The translations under genes and the position numbers were made by a program. The notes under the pieces are model-generated. The model did no database searches. It had not been told where the DNA came from and saw only the letters and a list, made by a program, of their open reading frames with translations. Shown here one piece after another: positions 8,640 through 17,435 of a stretch of DNA of 64,000 nt. Position 1 is the stretch's first letter. Each line of letters opens with the position of its first letter. This DNA comes from WM-3-3 sp041660045 (lineage in GTDB: Bacteria > Pseudomonadota > Gammaproteobacteria > Methylococcales > Methylomonadaceae), in contig JBAZXA010000006.1 in NCBI GenBank assembly GCA_041660045.1, forward strand, positions 186,001 to 250,000. The letters run 5' to 3'.

Positions 8640-10149
8640 AGAAGTTTTATTGGTTGTGGATGTTTTTTCCAACGAAAAGGATATTGAGAAAGAAATTGTA
8701 TTTCAGGCTATAGAATCCGCATTGGAAGCGGCCACCATTAAGCGCCATGCCAATCAAATTAAAGCACGGGTTGTGATTGACCGAAAAACAGGCGATTATG
8801 TGACCTATCGTATGTGGGATGTAGTCGAAGCCGATAGCCAAATTGATGGCGATGTAGAGCACCCTGAAACCCAAGTTTTACTTGAAGTCGCCAGAATGGA
8901 CAATGAAGCCGTGCAAGTGGGTGACATTGTCGAAGAGGAAATTGAGTCGGTAGAATTTGGCCGGATTGCCGCCCAAACAGCCAAACAAGTCATTATTCAA
9001 AAAGTCAGGGAAGCTGAACGTAAAAAAATTATCGATGCTTATAAGGCACGAGTCGGTGAACTGGTTACGGGTATTGTAAAACGTATTGAAAAAGGTAATA
9101 TTTTCCTTGATCTAGGTGGCCATATAGAGGCATATATAGCCAGGGAAGATATGATTCCGCGTGAACCTGTCCGGATTGGGGATAGGGTTAGAGGTTATCT
9201 AAAAAGTGTCCGCCCAGAACCGCGTGGGCCCCAGTTATTTGTTAGCAGGACAGCACCTGAGCTTTTAATTGCCTTATTAAGATTGGAAGTACCCGAAGTG
9301 GGGGAAGGCACTATCGAAGTGCTGGCGGCGGCAAGAGACCCCGGTTCCCGGGCTAAAATTGCAGTCAAAAGTAATGATCCACGCTTGGATCCTGTAGGTG
9401 CTTGTGTCGGTATGCGTGGCGCCCGGGTGCAATCAGTTTCAAACGAACTGGCTGGTGAACGGGTAGATATCATTTTGTGGAATCCCAGTGAGGCACAATT
9501 TGTTATCAATGCCATGTCACCAGCTGAGATTCAGTCCATAGTGATTGATGAAGATAAGCACAGTATGGATTTGGCGGTGAGTTCGGATAATTTATCCCAA
9601 GCCATTGGCCGGGGTGGTCAAAATGTACGATTGGCTACCCAATTAACAGGCTGGGAATTGAATGTGATTGATGCTTCTAAAGCTGAGGCGAATAGCGAGG
9701 CTGAAGCTGATGCGGTCAAACTGTTATTTATGGAACAGTTGGACATAGACGAAGAAATTGCTGTAATTTTAATCGAAGAAGGTTTCAATACCATAGAAGA
9801 AGTGGCCTATGTGCCGGTTAGTGAAATGCTGGAAATTGATGGTTTCGATGAAGACATCGTCCATGAACTAAGGAGCCGGGCTAAAGATGCGCTTTTAATT
9901 AATGCTATTGCTTCTGAAGAAAAAATAGAGGTGATCACTCCGCCAGCCCAAGATTTGTTGGAAATGGAAGGCATGAATAGGGAACTGGCCTATGAAATGG
10001 CAAACCATGGCATTATCACTATGGATGATTTGGCTGAACAAGCAGTCGATGATTTGTTGATTTTTTCGGGTGTTAATGAAGACCAGGCGGCAAAACTGAT
10101 TATGAAAGCACGTGAACCTTGGTTTGCCGATGAACAGGCAAGTAAGTAA
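8629..10149 (+). CDS. nusA: Transcription termination/antitermination factor NusA
   Basis: A 506-residue RNA polymerase-binding factor controlling pausing, termination and antitermination. Start at the ATG 8629 (MANKEVLLVVDVF) after a strong AGGAGG site. Domains in order: N-terminal polymerase-binding domain (1-125), S1 (about 135-200, GNIFLDLGGHIEAYI), KH1 (LAAARDPGSRAKIAV then VGACVGMRGARVQ) and KH2 (SQAIGRGGQNVRLA), then two helix-hairpin acidic repeats at about 365-495 as in E. coli. Likely autoregulates its operon through the two upstream attenuators, as known for E. coli. Confidence 0.97.
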   Translation: MANKEVLLVVDVFSNEKDIEKEIVFQAIESALEAATIKRHANQIKARVVIDRKTGDYVTYRMWDVVEADSQIDGDVEHPETQVLLEVARMDNEAVQVGDIVEEEIESVEFGRIAAQTAKQVIIQKVREAERKKIIDAYKARVGELVTGIVKRIEKGNIFLDLGGHIEAYIAREDMIPREPVRIGDRVRGYLKSVRPEPRGPQLFVSRTAPELLIALLRLEVPEVGEGTIEVLAAARDPGSRAKIAVKSNDPRLDPVGACVGMRGARVQSVSNELAGERVDIILWNPSEAQFVINAMSPAEIQSIVIDEDKHSMDLAVSSDNLSQAIGRGGQNVRLATQLTGWELNVIDASKAEANSEAEADAVKLLFMEQLDIDEEIAVILIEEGFNTIEEVAYVPVSEMLEIDGFDEDIVHELRSRAKDALLINAIASEEKIEVITPPAQDLLEMEGMNRELAYEMANHGIITMDDLAEQAVDDLLIFSGVNEDQAAKLIMKAREPWFADEQASK

Positions 10150-10170
10150 AAGGCAAATTAGGAATAGGAT

Positions 10171-12852
10171 ATGAGTGATAAAACGGTACGGCAACTCGCC
10201 GAAGTTGTAAAAATTCCTTTAGAACGGCTGTTAGAACAGTTGAAAGAAGCAGGATTGTCTGCAAATAGTGCTGACGATGTCATTAGCGAAGATGAAAAAA
10301 TACAATTGCTTACGCATTTACGTAAACGCCATGGAAAAGCCGACGGACAGGTTGAAAGTTCTCCGACGCGGGTTACTTTAAAGCGCCGCACGGTCAGTGA
10401 ATTAAAGCAATCGACAGTGCCTGGCAGTTCTAGCAAAACGATTAGCGTTGAAGTGCGTAAAAAGAAAACTTACATAAAACGTACTGAGGTAGAAGCGACC
10501 GACATTAAAGAATCCGGCCCTATTCCCGTATCCGAAGTAGAGGCTCATAAAACTGAAGACTTGGTGGCAGCTTTAGAGGCTGAGGCGGTCACCGGGCAGC
10601 AAGAAGAGAGTGTTGCCGTGCAAGAAGAGGTGTTGGTAGAGCCTCAAGAAATTGAAGCTGCTAAAACTAGTCCAGATGAATTGGTTATTGAAGAGCCTGA
10701 AGTTGTGCAATTGGCGGCTACGGCAGAGACAAAACCAGCTGCGCCGTTGATAGACAATGAGCCCGAAGACGAGTTTGAATTTGGTGCGGTCAAAATCAAG
10801 GATGAGAAAAAAGCCAAAATTGAAAAACCGAGTAAAAATAAAGAACTTGATGAAGCTAAGAAAAAACGTGAAGAAAAAGAGCGTAGATTAGAAGAGTCAA
10901 TTAAAAAGAACGCTGAAAAAGTTAGGCAACAAGCGGCTGCTAAGCAGGAAACATTGGGTAAGAAAAAATTTGAAGAAGAAGACCGTTCTTTACCTAAAGG
11001 GCCTAGAAAAAATCGTAAACATAAGCCTAACGAGCGTAGCAGTGCGCCAGTAGATGGTAATAAGCACCAGTTCGAAATGCCAGTTGGCCCTATTGTCCGG
11101 GAAGTGGCTATCCCTGAATTTATTTTAGTGTCAGAGCTTGCCCAAAAAATGAGTGTTAAAGTGGCCGAAGTCATTAAACAGCTCATGAAATTAGGGGTGA
11201 TGGCGACTATCAACCAAAGTATAGATCAAGAAACTGCCACTATTTTGGTTGAAGAAATGGGCCATAAGCCCATTATGCAAAGTGATGATGACCTTGAGCA
11301 AGAAATGTTGGCAGAGGTTATAGCGGATGACAATCGTCTGCTCCAGCCACGGGCGCCGATAGTGACAATTATGGGGCACGTAGACCATGGTAAAACCTCG
11401 CTTTTGGATTATATCCGGAAAACTCGCGTTGCTGCTGGTGAGGCAGGCGGTATTACCCAACATATAGGTGCTTACCAAGTTAAGACTGACCATGGATCAG
11501 TGACATTTTTAGACACACCAGGCCATGCAGCTTTTACTGCTATGCGTGCCCGCGGAGCTGATGTCACTGACGTGGTGATTGTGGTTGTGGCCGCAGATGA
11601 TGGTGTTATGCCGCAAACCAAAGAAGCGGTTGAGCATGCCAAAGCTGCGAATGTGCCGATAATCGTGGCTATGAATAAAATTGATAAGCAGGATGCAAAT
11701 CCTGACCGGGTTATGCAGGAGTTGGCAAATATAAAAGTTATTCCTGAAGAATGGGGTGGTGACGTCCAGTTCTTGAAAATTTCTGCAAAAACCGGTGAAG
11801 GTATTGATGACTTGATCGAAGCTTTAATTCTACAGACTGAAATTCTTGAATTAAAAGCGCCTATTGAAGGAACAGCTTCTGGGATTGTTATTGAGTCACG
11901 CTTAGATAAAGGCCGCGGTGTGGTGGCAACGATTTTGGTGCAAAAAGGTACTTTAGAAAAAGGCCAAATGGTTTTATGTGGGCAAGGCTTTGGTCGGGTG
12001 CGAGCCATGTTTAACGAAAATGGCAAACCGCTAAAAGAAGCAGGGCCATCGGCACCAGTGGAAATTCTAGGTTTATCCAATACGCCTAATGCAGGTGATG
12101 AGTTTTTGGTGGTACAGAATGAACGTATCGCTAGGGAACTTGCTGAACATCGCGAAGAGCGTAGCCGAAGCAGCCGTCATGCAGCACAGCAAGCCTCTAA
12201 ATTGGATGAAGTGTTCTCCAGGATGACTGCGGGTGAAACGGCAACCTTAAATGTAGTCATCAAAACTGATGTGCAAGGTAGCTTGGAAGCCTTAAGAGGG
12301 TCGTTACTGGGTTTATCAACGGATGAAGTTGAAGTCAAAGTTATATTTGGCGGAGTTGGCGGTATCAACGAAGGCGATGCCAATTTAGCACTGGCTTCTG
12401 GTGCCATTTTGATCGGCTTTAACGTGCGTGCGGATACGACATCCCGAAAACTAATAGAAGAAAAAGGCATAGACCTACATTATTACAGCGTCATTTACGA
12501 TGCCATCGATGAAGTTAAAAAAGCTATTAGTGGTTTGATGGCACCTGAAATTAGGGAACAGATCGTGGGTCTGGCTGAGGTTCGGGATGTCTTTAAGTCA
12601 CCTAAATTCGGTGCGATCGCTGGCTGTATGGTTGTTGATGGTTATGTCAAACGTAATTTACCAATTAGGGTGTTACGTGAGAACGTGGTGATTTATGAAG
12701 GCCAATTGGAATCCTTACGGCGTTATAAAGACGATGTTGCCGAAGTTAAAATGGGTATGGATTGTGGTATTGGTGTGAAGAACTACAATGACGTTAGGGT
12801 AGGCGATCAAATTGAAGTTTTTGAACGCACTGAAGTCCGGCGTGAGCTCTAA
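10171..12852 (+). CDS. infB: Translation initiation factor IF-2
   Basis: An 893-residue GTPase that brings fMet-tRNA to the P site. An N-terminal IF2N domain (1-50) is followed by a long charged, Glu/Lys-rich linker (about 60-300). A second IF2N-like helix bundle (VSELAQKMSVKVAEVIKQLM) follows. The G domain starts near residue 395, with P-loop GHVDHGKT at 402-409, DTPGH, and MNKIDK. The C2 domain with the fMet-binding region ends the protein. It lies between nusA and rbfA, 6 bases before the latter. Confidence 0.97.
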   Translation: MSDKTVRQLAEVVKIPLERLLEQLKEAGLSANSADDVISEDEKIQLLTHLRKRHGKADGQVESSPTRVTLKRRTVSELKQSTVPGSSSKTISVEVRKKKTYIKRTEVEATDIKESGPIPVSEVEAHKTEDLVAALEAEAVTGQQEESVAVQEEVLVEPQEIEAAKTSPDELVIEEPEVVQLAATAETKPAAPLIDNEPEDEFEFGAVKIKDEKKAKIEKPSKNKELDEAKKKREEKERRLEESIKKNAEKVRQQAAAKQETLGKKKFEEEDRSLPKGPRKNRKHKPNERSSAPVDGNKHQFEMPVGPIVREVAIPEFILVSELAQKMSVKVAEVIKQLMKLGVMATINQSIDQETATILVEEMGHKPIMQSDDDLEQEMLAEVIADDNRLLQPRAPIVTIMGHVDHGKTSLLDYIRKTRVAAGEAGGITQHIGAYQVKTDHGSVTFLDTPGHAAFTAMRARGADVTDVVIVVVAADDGVMPQTKEAVEHAKAANVPIIVAMNKIDKQDANPDRVMQELANIKVIPEEWGGDVQFLKISAKTGEGIDDLIEALILQTEILELKAPIEGTASGIVIESRLDKGRGVVATILVQKGTLEKGQMVLCGQGFGRVRAMFNENGKPLKEAGPSAPVEILGLSNTPNAGDEFLVVQNERIARELAEHREERSRSSRHAAQQASKLDEVFSRMTAGETATLNVVIKTDVQGSLEALRGSLLGLSTDEVEVKVIFGGVGGINEGDANLALASGAILIGFNVRADTTSRKLIEEKGIDLHYYSVIYDAIDEVKKAISGLMAPEIREQIVGLAEVRDVFKSPKFGAIAGCMVVDGYVKRNLPIRVLRENVVIYEGQLESLRRYKDDVAEVKMGMDCGIGVKNYNDVRVGDQIEVFERTEVRREL

Positions 12853-12858
12853 CAAACT

Positions 12859-13215
12859 ATGGCAAAAGAATATGGCCGTAGTGCCCGGGTTTCATCACAA
12901 ATGCAGAAAGAATTGGCGTACATTCTGCTGCGAGATATTGATGATAGCCGATTAGGTTTGGTTACCGTCAATGAAGTGGAAATCACTAAAGATTTAGCGG
13001 TGGCAAAAATTTATGTCACAGTCTTAAATGTTGATGACGAGAGTAAACGTAACCATATTAAATGGCTTAATGAATTGGCGCCGGTAATTCGCCATGCTTT
13101 GGCCAAACGCATGCGCTTACGCCATATTGCTGAATTACGCTTTTATTATGATGATTCGTTTGAAACAGGTATGCGTGTTGCTGAATTGCTCAGTGGCATT
13201 GAGAAAAAAGACTAA
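12859..13215 (+). CDS. rbfA: 30S ribosome-binding factor RbfA
   Basis: A 118-residue cold-shock ribosome maturation factor with a KH-like fold. The start SARVSSQMQKELAYILLRDI, the DLAVAKIYVTVLN strand and the end LRFYYDDSFETGMRVAELL match the family. It follows infB at 6 bases and precedes truB at 11 bases, as in E. coli. Confidence 0.95.
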   Translation: MAKEYGRSARVSSQMQKELAYILLRDIDDSRLGLVTVNEVEITKDLAVAKIYVTVLNVDDESKRNHIKWLNELAPVIRHALAKRMRLRHIAELRFYYDDSFETGMRVAELLSGIEKKD

Positions 13216-13226
13216 TTTACTCACGG

Positions 13227-14129
13227 ATGGCTAAACGTAAATCAGGCTTGAATGTCCATGGAATCGTGTTGTTGGACAAGCGCTTAGGAGTATCATCAAA
13301 TCGGGCTTTACAAGAGGTAAGGCGTTTGTTCAATGCTAATAAGGCTGGCCATACCGGCAGTCTAGATCCATTGGCCACGGGTTTGTTGCCGCTATGTTTT
13401 GGTGAAGCCACGAAGGTTTGTGGTTTAATGCTGGATGACGACAAGCGTTATCAAGTCACTATAGAATTGGGTAAAGTAACGGATACGGGCGATGCCGAAG
13501 GCCAAATTATTCAAACTAGCCCGGTTCCTGTATTGACACAACCTCAAATTCGCCAATGTTTAGACCAATTTATTGGTGTGATCGAGCAAATTCCACCCTT
13601 GTATTCAGCTTTGAAGCACGAAGGAAAAAAGCTTTATGAATTGGCGCGTGCTGGTCAAACGGTTGAGCGTAAAGCACGGCGCATTAGCATTTTTGACATC
13701 AAGTTGTTAGCTTTTGGCGTGGACTATTTGGAGTTAGACGTTCATTGTTCCAAAGGGACTTATATCAGATCCTTGGCTGAGGATATTGGTAATGATTTGG
13801 GTTGTGGTGGCACGGTTAAACATTTACGCCGCTTGCAAGCAGGCCAATTTAATGTTGCTGACGCTAAAACCATAGAAGAATTGTCCACACTGGACGAGCA
13901 AAGTTTACAGGATTGTTTAATGCCAGTTGATAAGCCGTTAGGCATTTTGTCAGCTGTGCAATTATCTTATGAGCAAGCTGCTAGTATCCGGCAAGGGCAA
14001 GCCTTACAAGGCCCAGAGAGCCTAACCGGTATGGTTCGGATGTACCAAGGTGAGGAGTTTTTAGGCTTGGGCGAAATGCTATTGGATGGTAAACTAGCAC
14101 CTAGAAGATTATTTAATTTGAATACCTAG
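13227..14129 (+). CDS. truB: tRNA pseudouridine(55) synthase TruB
   Basis: A 300-residue enzyme making the universal pseudouridine 55 in the T loop of tRNAs. N-terminal HGIVLLDKRLGVSSN and the catalytic aspartate D47 in GHTGSLDPLATGLLP are clear; the C-terminal part contains the ARKARRISI strand and SKGTYIRSLAEDIG motif of the TruB family. Last gene before a pair of terminators. Confidence 0.96.
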   Translation: MAKRKSGLNVHGIVLLDKRLGVSSNRALQEVRRLFNANKAGHTGSLDPLATGLLPLCFGEATKVCGLMLDDDKRYQVTIELGKVTDTGDAEGQIIQTSPVPVLTQPQIRQCLDQFIGVIEQIPPLYSALKHEGKKLYELARAGQTVERKARRISIFDIKLLAFGVDYLELDVHCSKGTYIRSLAEDIGNDLGCGGTVKHLRRLQAGQFNVADAKTIEELSTLDEQSLQDCLMPVDKPLGILSAVQLSYEQAASIRQGQALQGPESLTGMVRMYQGEEFLGLGEMLLDGKLAPRRLFNLNT

Positions 14130-14164
14130 GTAAAGCAGGTTTTTCTGCCAGCTTTACCTTTTTG
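14128..14164 (+). terminator. Terminator after truB
   Basis: A perfect 9-bp stem AGGTAAAGC (14128-14136) with GCTTTACCT (14151-14159), followed by a T-run. It begins at the truB stop codon and should end the nusA operon transcript. Confidence 0.8.
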
Positions 14165-14204
14165 TTGCTATTTCTACACCCTATCGTGGAAATAGTTTTT
14201 CCGG

Positions 14205-14226
14205 CCCTCTTTCGAGGGTTTTTTTA
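14205..14226 (+). terminator. Second terminator between truB and rpsO
   Basis: Stem CCCTC (14205-14209), loop TTTC, stem GAGGG (14214-14218) then eight Ts. It ends 26 bases before rpsO, so rpsO must be served by read-through or by a promoter I could not identify. Confidence 0.7.
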
Positions 14227-14252
14227 GTGACCTTAATAATAGGGAATTATAA

Positions 14253-14522
14253 ATGCCATTTACCGCAGAACAAAAAAAAGCAGTAGTTGAAGAATATCGC
14301 TTAACCGAGACTGATACCGGTTCCCCAGAAGTGCAAATTGCCTTATTAACCGCGCATATCCTTCATTTAACACCGCATTTTTCACTACACAAAAAAGACA
14401 ACCACTCCCGTCGTGGCTTGTTACGTATGGTCAACCAACGCCGTAAATTATTAGATTATTTAAAAAATAAAGACAGTAATCGTTACCGTGCGTTAATCGA
14501 ACGTTTAGGTTTACGCAAGTAA
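14253..14522 (+). CDS. rpsO: 30S ribosomal protein S15
   Basis: An 89-residue primary 16S rRNA-binding protein of the 30S platform. The segments TGSPEVQIALLTAHILHLTPHF, HKKDNHSRRGLLRMVNQRRKLLDYL and YRALIERLGLRK are near-invariant in the family. A strong hairpin separates it from pnp, as in E. coli. Confidence 0.98.
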   Translation: MPFTAEQKKAVVEEYRLTETDTGSPEVQIALLTAHILHLTPHFSLHKKDNHSRRGLLRMVNQRRKLLDYLKNKDSNRYRALIERLGLRK

Positions 14523-14534
14523 GCCAAAGTTATA

Positions 14535-14574
14535 CAACCTCAGGCAAAAGCAATTTTGCCTGAGGTTGCTTTTT
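14535..14574 (+). terminator. rpsO-pnp hairpin (terminator and possible RNase III site)
   Basis: A perfect 15-bp stem (14535-14549 with 14554-14568) closed by a GCAA tetraloop, followed by CTTTTT. It can terminate rpsO transcripts; the long perfect stem would also suit RNase III cleavage, the known control of pnp in E. coli. The RNase III role is inference. Confidence 0.85.
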
Positions 14575-14617
14575 GAATCTATTTTTCAAACCACCCTTTA
14601 CGCGAAGGAACCTTATA

Positions 14618-16690
14618 GTGAATCCTATTAGGAAAGAATTTCAGTACGGCGATAGACTTGTTACCCTAGAAACTGGTGAAGTGGCCCGCCAAGCCGACGG
14701 CGCTGTCATGATCAATGTCGATGGCACTACTTTATTAGTGACTGTTGTCAGTAAAAAAGAAAGTAACGGCGGTGATTTTTTTCCGCTAACGGTTAATTAC
14801 CAAGAAAAATTTTACGCAGCTGGCCGTATCCCTGGTGGTTTTTTTAAGCGTGAAGGACGTCCTAGTGAGCAGGAGACTTTGACATCCCGTTTGATAGATA
14901 GACCTATCCGCCCGATGTTCCCAGAAGGTTACACTAACGAAGTTCAGATTATCGTAACTGTCATTTCACTAAATCCGGAAGTTACGCCTGAAATTCCTGC
15001 ACTTTTGGGCGCTTCAGCCGCGTTGGCTATCTCTGGCTTGCCATTTAATGGCCCTATTGGTGGTGCTTGTGTAGGCTATAAAAACGATAGTTACTTGTTG
15101 AATCCATCACCTAAGCAATTAAAAGACTCGCAATTGGAATTAGTGGTTGCTGGTACGGCACAGGCGGTATTAATGGTGGAGTCTGAGGCTCACGAGTTGT
15201 CAGAAGAAGTGATGCTAGGTGCGGTTTTGTTCGGTCATGAACAAATGCAGATTGCCATAAATGCCATTAATGAATTTGCGCAGGCCGCTAACGTTAAGGC
15301 CAGCGTATGGCAAGCACCAGAAATGGATAGTAAGCTGAAAGATTTAGTTGTCGCTGAAGTGGAAGCGGGTGTAAAGGCAGCTTATCAAATTGCTGAAAAA
15401 TTAACCCGTCAAGAGCAGCTGAAAATGCTGAGAAATGCTGCCATTGAAAAATTGACAGCTAACAGTGAGTTTGCAGAAAGCGATATCCGTAATGTCATAG
15501 AAGATTTGGAGTATAGCGTAGTCCGCAATGCTATTTTACATGAGGGCAAGCGTATTGATGGCCGCGATTTGGCGTCTATCCGTCCCATTTTTATACGCAC
15601 TGGGGTATTGCCAAGGACCCATGGTTCTGCGCTGTTTACTAGAGGCGAAACACAAGCGTTAGTCGTTGCAACATTAGGCACCCAGCGCGATGCGCAAATT
15701 ATTGATGCCTTATCCGGTGAGTATAAAGAGCCTTTTATGTTGCAGTACAACTTCCCGCCTTATAGTGTTGGCGAAACGGGTCAAGTGGGTTCGCCCAAAC
15801 GCCGGGAAATAGGCCATGGCCGTTTGGCAAAACGTGGGGTAGCAGCTGTCATACCCAATATGGAAGAGTTTCCATATTCAATCCGTGTGGTGTCCGAAAT
15901 TACTGAATCCAACGGTTCAAGTTCAATGGCATCGGTGTGTGGTAGCAGTTTAGCGTTAATGGATGCAGGTGTACCCATCTCCGCGCCGGTTGCTGGGATT
16001 GCGATGGGTTTGATTAAAGAAGGTGAAGGTTTCGCAGTCTTATCAGACATCATGGGTGATGAAGATCATCTAGGTGATATGGATTTTAAAGTGGCGGGTT
16101 CCGAAAATGGCATCACGGCTTTACAGATGGATATCAAGATAGACGGAATTACTCCTGAAATCATGCGTACCGCCTTGGAACAAGCAAAACATGGACGCTT
16201 GCATATCCTAGCGGAAATGAACAAAGCCCTGTCCTCTACGCGCGAACAAATGTCGGATTTTGCGCCAAGGATAATCTCATTTAAAATTGACCCCAGCAAG
16301 ATTCGTGAAGTCATTGGAAAAGGTGGTGCAACTATCCGTAACATCACTGAACAAACCGGTGCTAGTGTCGATTTAACTGATGATGGCTTGGTTAAGATTG
16401 CTTCTGTTGACAAGGCAGCTGGGGAAGAAGCGCGTCGCTTGATAGAAGAAATCACTGCAGAAGTTGAAGTTGGAAAAACCTACGAAGGTAAAGTTGCAAG
16501 GCTAATGGATTTTGGTGCGTTTGTGACTATCCTGCCAGGTAAAGACGGTTTAGTTCATATTTCACAAATTTCCGATGAACATGTCGATAAAGTGAGTGAT
16601 AAGCTTTCGGAAGGTGATGTTGTTCGGGTTAAAGTTTTGGAAATTGACCGTCAAGGCCGAGTACGCTTAAGTATGAAAGAAGTGGATTAA
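14618..16690 (+). CDS. pnp: Polynucleotide phosphorylase
   Basis: A 690-residue 3'-5' phosphorolytic exoribonuclease, core of the RNA degradosome. Start at the GTG 14618 (VNPIRKEFQYGDRLVTLETG) with GAAGGAA upstream; the upstream in-frame extension runs through the rpsO hairpin. Two RNase PH domains (about 10-220 and 310-540, the second containing FTRGETQALV and GSPKRREIGHGRLAKRG), a KH domain (REVIGKGGATIRNIT) and an S1 domain (FGAFVTILPGKDGLVHIS). The protein ends right after the S1 domain with almost no acidic tail, a bit shorter than E. coli PNPase. Confidence 0.96.
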   Translation: MNPIRKEFQYGDRLVTLETGEVARQADGAVMINVDGTTLLVTVVSKKESNGGDFFPLTVNYQEKFYAAGRIPGGFFKREGRPSEQETLTSRLIDRPIRPMFPEGYTNEVQIIVTVISLNPEVTPEIPALLGASAALAISGLPFNGPIGGACVGYKNDSYLLNPSPKQLKDSQLELVVAGTAQAVLMVESEAHELSEEVMLGAVLFGHEQMQIAINAINEFAQAANVKASVWQAPEMDSKLKDLVVAEVEAGVKAAYQIAEKLTRQEQLKMLRNAAIEKLTANSEFAESDIRNVIEDLEYSVVRNAILHEGKRIDGRDLASIRPIFIRTGVLPRTHGSALFTRGETQALVVATLGTQRDAQIIDALSGEYKEPFMLQYNFPPYSVGETGQVGSPKRREIGHGRLAKRGVAAVIPNMEEFPYSIRVVSEITESNGSSSMASVCGSSLALMDAGVPISAPVAGIAMGLIKEGEGFAVLSDIMGDEDHLGDMDFKVAGSENGITALQMDIKIDGITPEIMRTALEQAKHGRLHILAEMNKALSSTREQMSDFAPRIISFKIDPSKIREVIGKGGATIRNITEQTGASVDLTDDGLVKIASVDKAAGEEARRLIEEITAEVEVGKTYEGKVARLMDFGAFVTILPGKDGLVHISQISDEHVDKVSDKLSEGDVVRVKVLEIDRQGRVRLSMKEVD

Positions 16691-16713
16691 TTTACGCTTT
16701 AAATTTCATATCG

Positions 16714-16748
16714 TCATAAAAAAGGGCCGTTAAGGCCCTTTTTTATGA
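16714..16748 (+). terminator. Terminator after pnp
   Basis: Stem AAAAAAGGGCC with GGCCCTTTTTT around a short loop (16714-16728 with 16733-16748), 24 bases past the pnp stop. A-run and T-run flank it, so it could act in both directions. Confidence 0.85.
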
Positions 16749-16787
16749 TAGCTTTTAGGGTAATTTAGATGATGGGTTAGGTTTAAA

Positions 16788-17435
16788 ATGTCGAATGAAA
16801 ACCAGCTATTTGATCCTGCTTGTAAGCTTTGCACTCGGCTGGATGATTTTTTATGCACAGTAAAAGCTAAATTTCCAAGTTATTATGCCAAGCCCGTGCC
16901 GCCTTTCGGTGATAACAACGCGCAATTGTTAATTGTTGGCTTAGCGCCAGGTATGCATGGTGCAAATGCCACTGGGCGACCATTTACGGGAGATTATGCG
17001 GGTTTGTTGCTATATCAGGCACTGTTTGATTTTGGATATAGTAATCAGGCCACATCAGATTCTGTAGCGGATGGTTTGGTCTTGACTAATTGCCGGATAA
17101 CAAATGCGGTTAAATGCTTGCCACCCGAGAATAAACCGAGTACCCAGGAGATTGCCCAATGTAACAGTTTTTTAGCGGCAGAGCTAGCCAGCCTACCCCC
17201 TAAAGCAGTGGTTTTAGCATTAGGCACAATTGCCCACCAAGCTGTGTTGAAGGCCTATGGCTTGAAAATGAACTATGCGGCGTTTGGCCATAATCGCCTA
17301 TACACTCTGCCTGACGGTAAGACATTGGTCGATTCTTACCATAGTAGCCGTTACAATGTTCAAACTAAGCGTTTGACCCAATCGATGTTTGCGGATGTTT
17401 TTTTATCAATAAGCCAAGTTTTGGAGTTGGCGTGA
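16788..17435 (+). CDS. Uracil-DNA glycosylase, family 5-like (iron-sulfur)
   Basis: A 215-residue protein with the UdgB/family 5 form of motif 1, GLAPGMHGANATGRPFTGD (51-69), where family 4 would have GEAPG. C12, C15, C110 and C125 are placed to hold a 4Fe-4S cluster. The second motif DSYHSSRYNV is near residue 185. The family removes uracil and some other damaged bases from DNA. Its stop overlaps the uvrC start as GTGA, linking base and nucleotide excision repair in one unit. Family is confident; substrate range is not. Confidence 0.85.
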   Translation: MSNENQLFDPACKLCTRLDDFLCTVKAKFPSYYAKPVPPFGDNNAQLLIVGLAPGMHGANATGRPFTGDYAGLLLYQALFDFGYSNQATSDSVADGLVLTNCRITNAVKCLPPENKPSTQEIAQCNSFLAAELASLPPKAVVLALGTIAHQAVLKAYGLKMNYAAFGHNRLYTLPDGKTLVDSYHSSRYNVQTKRLTQSMFADVFLSISQVLELA

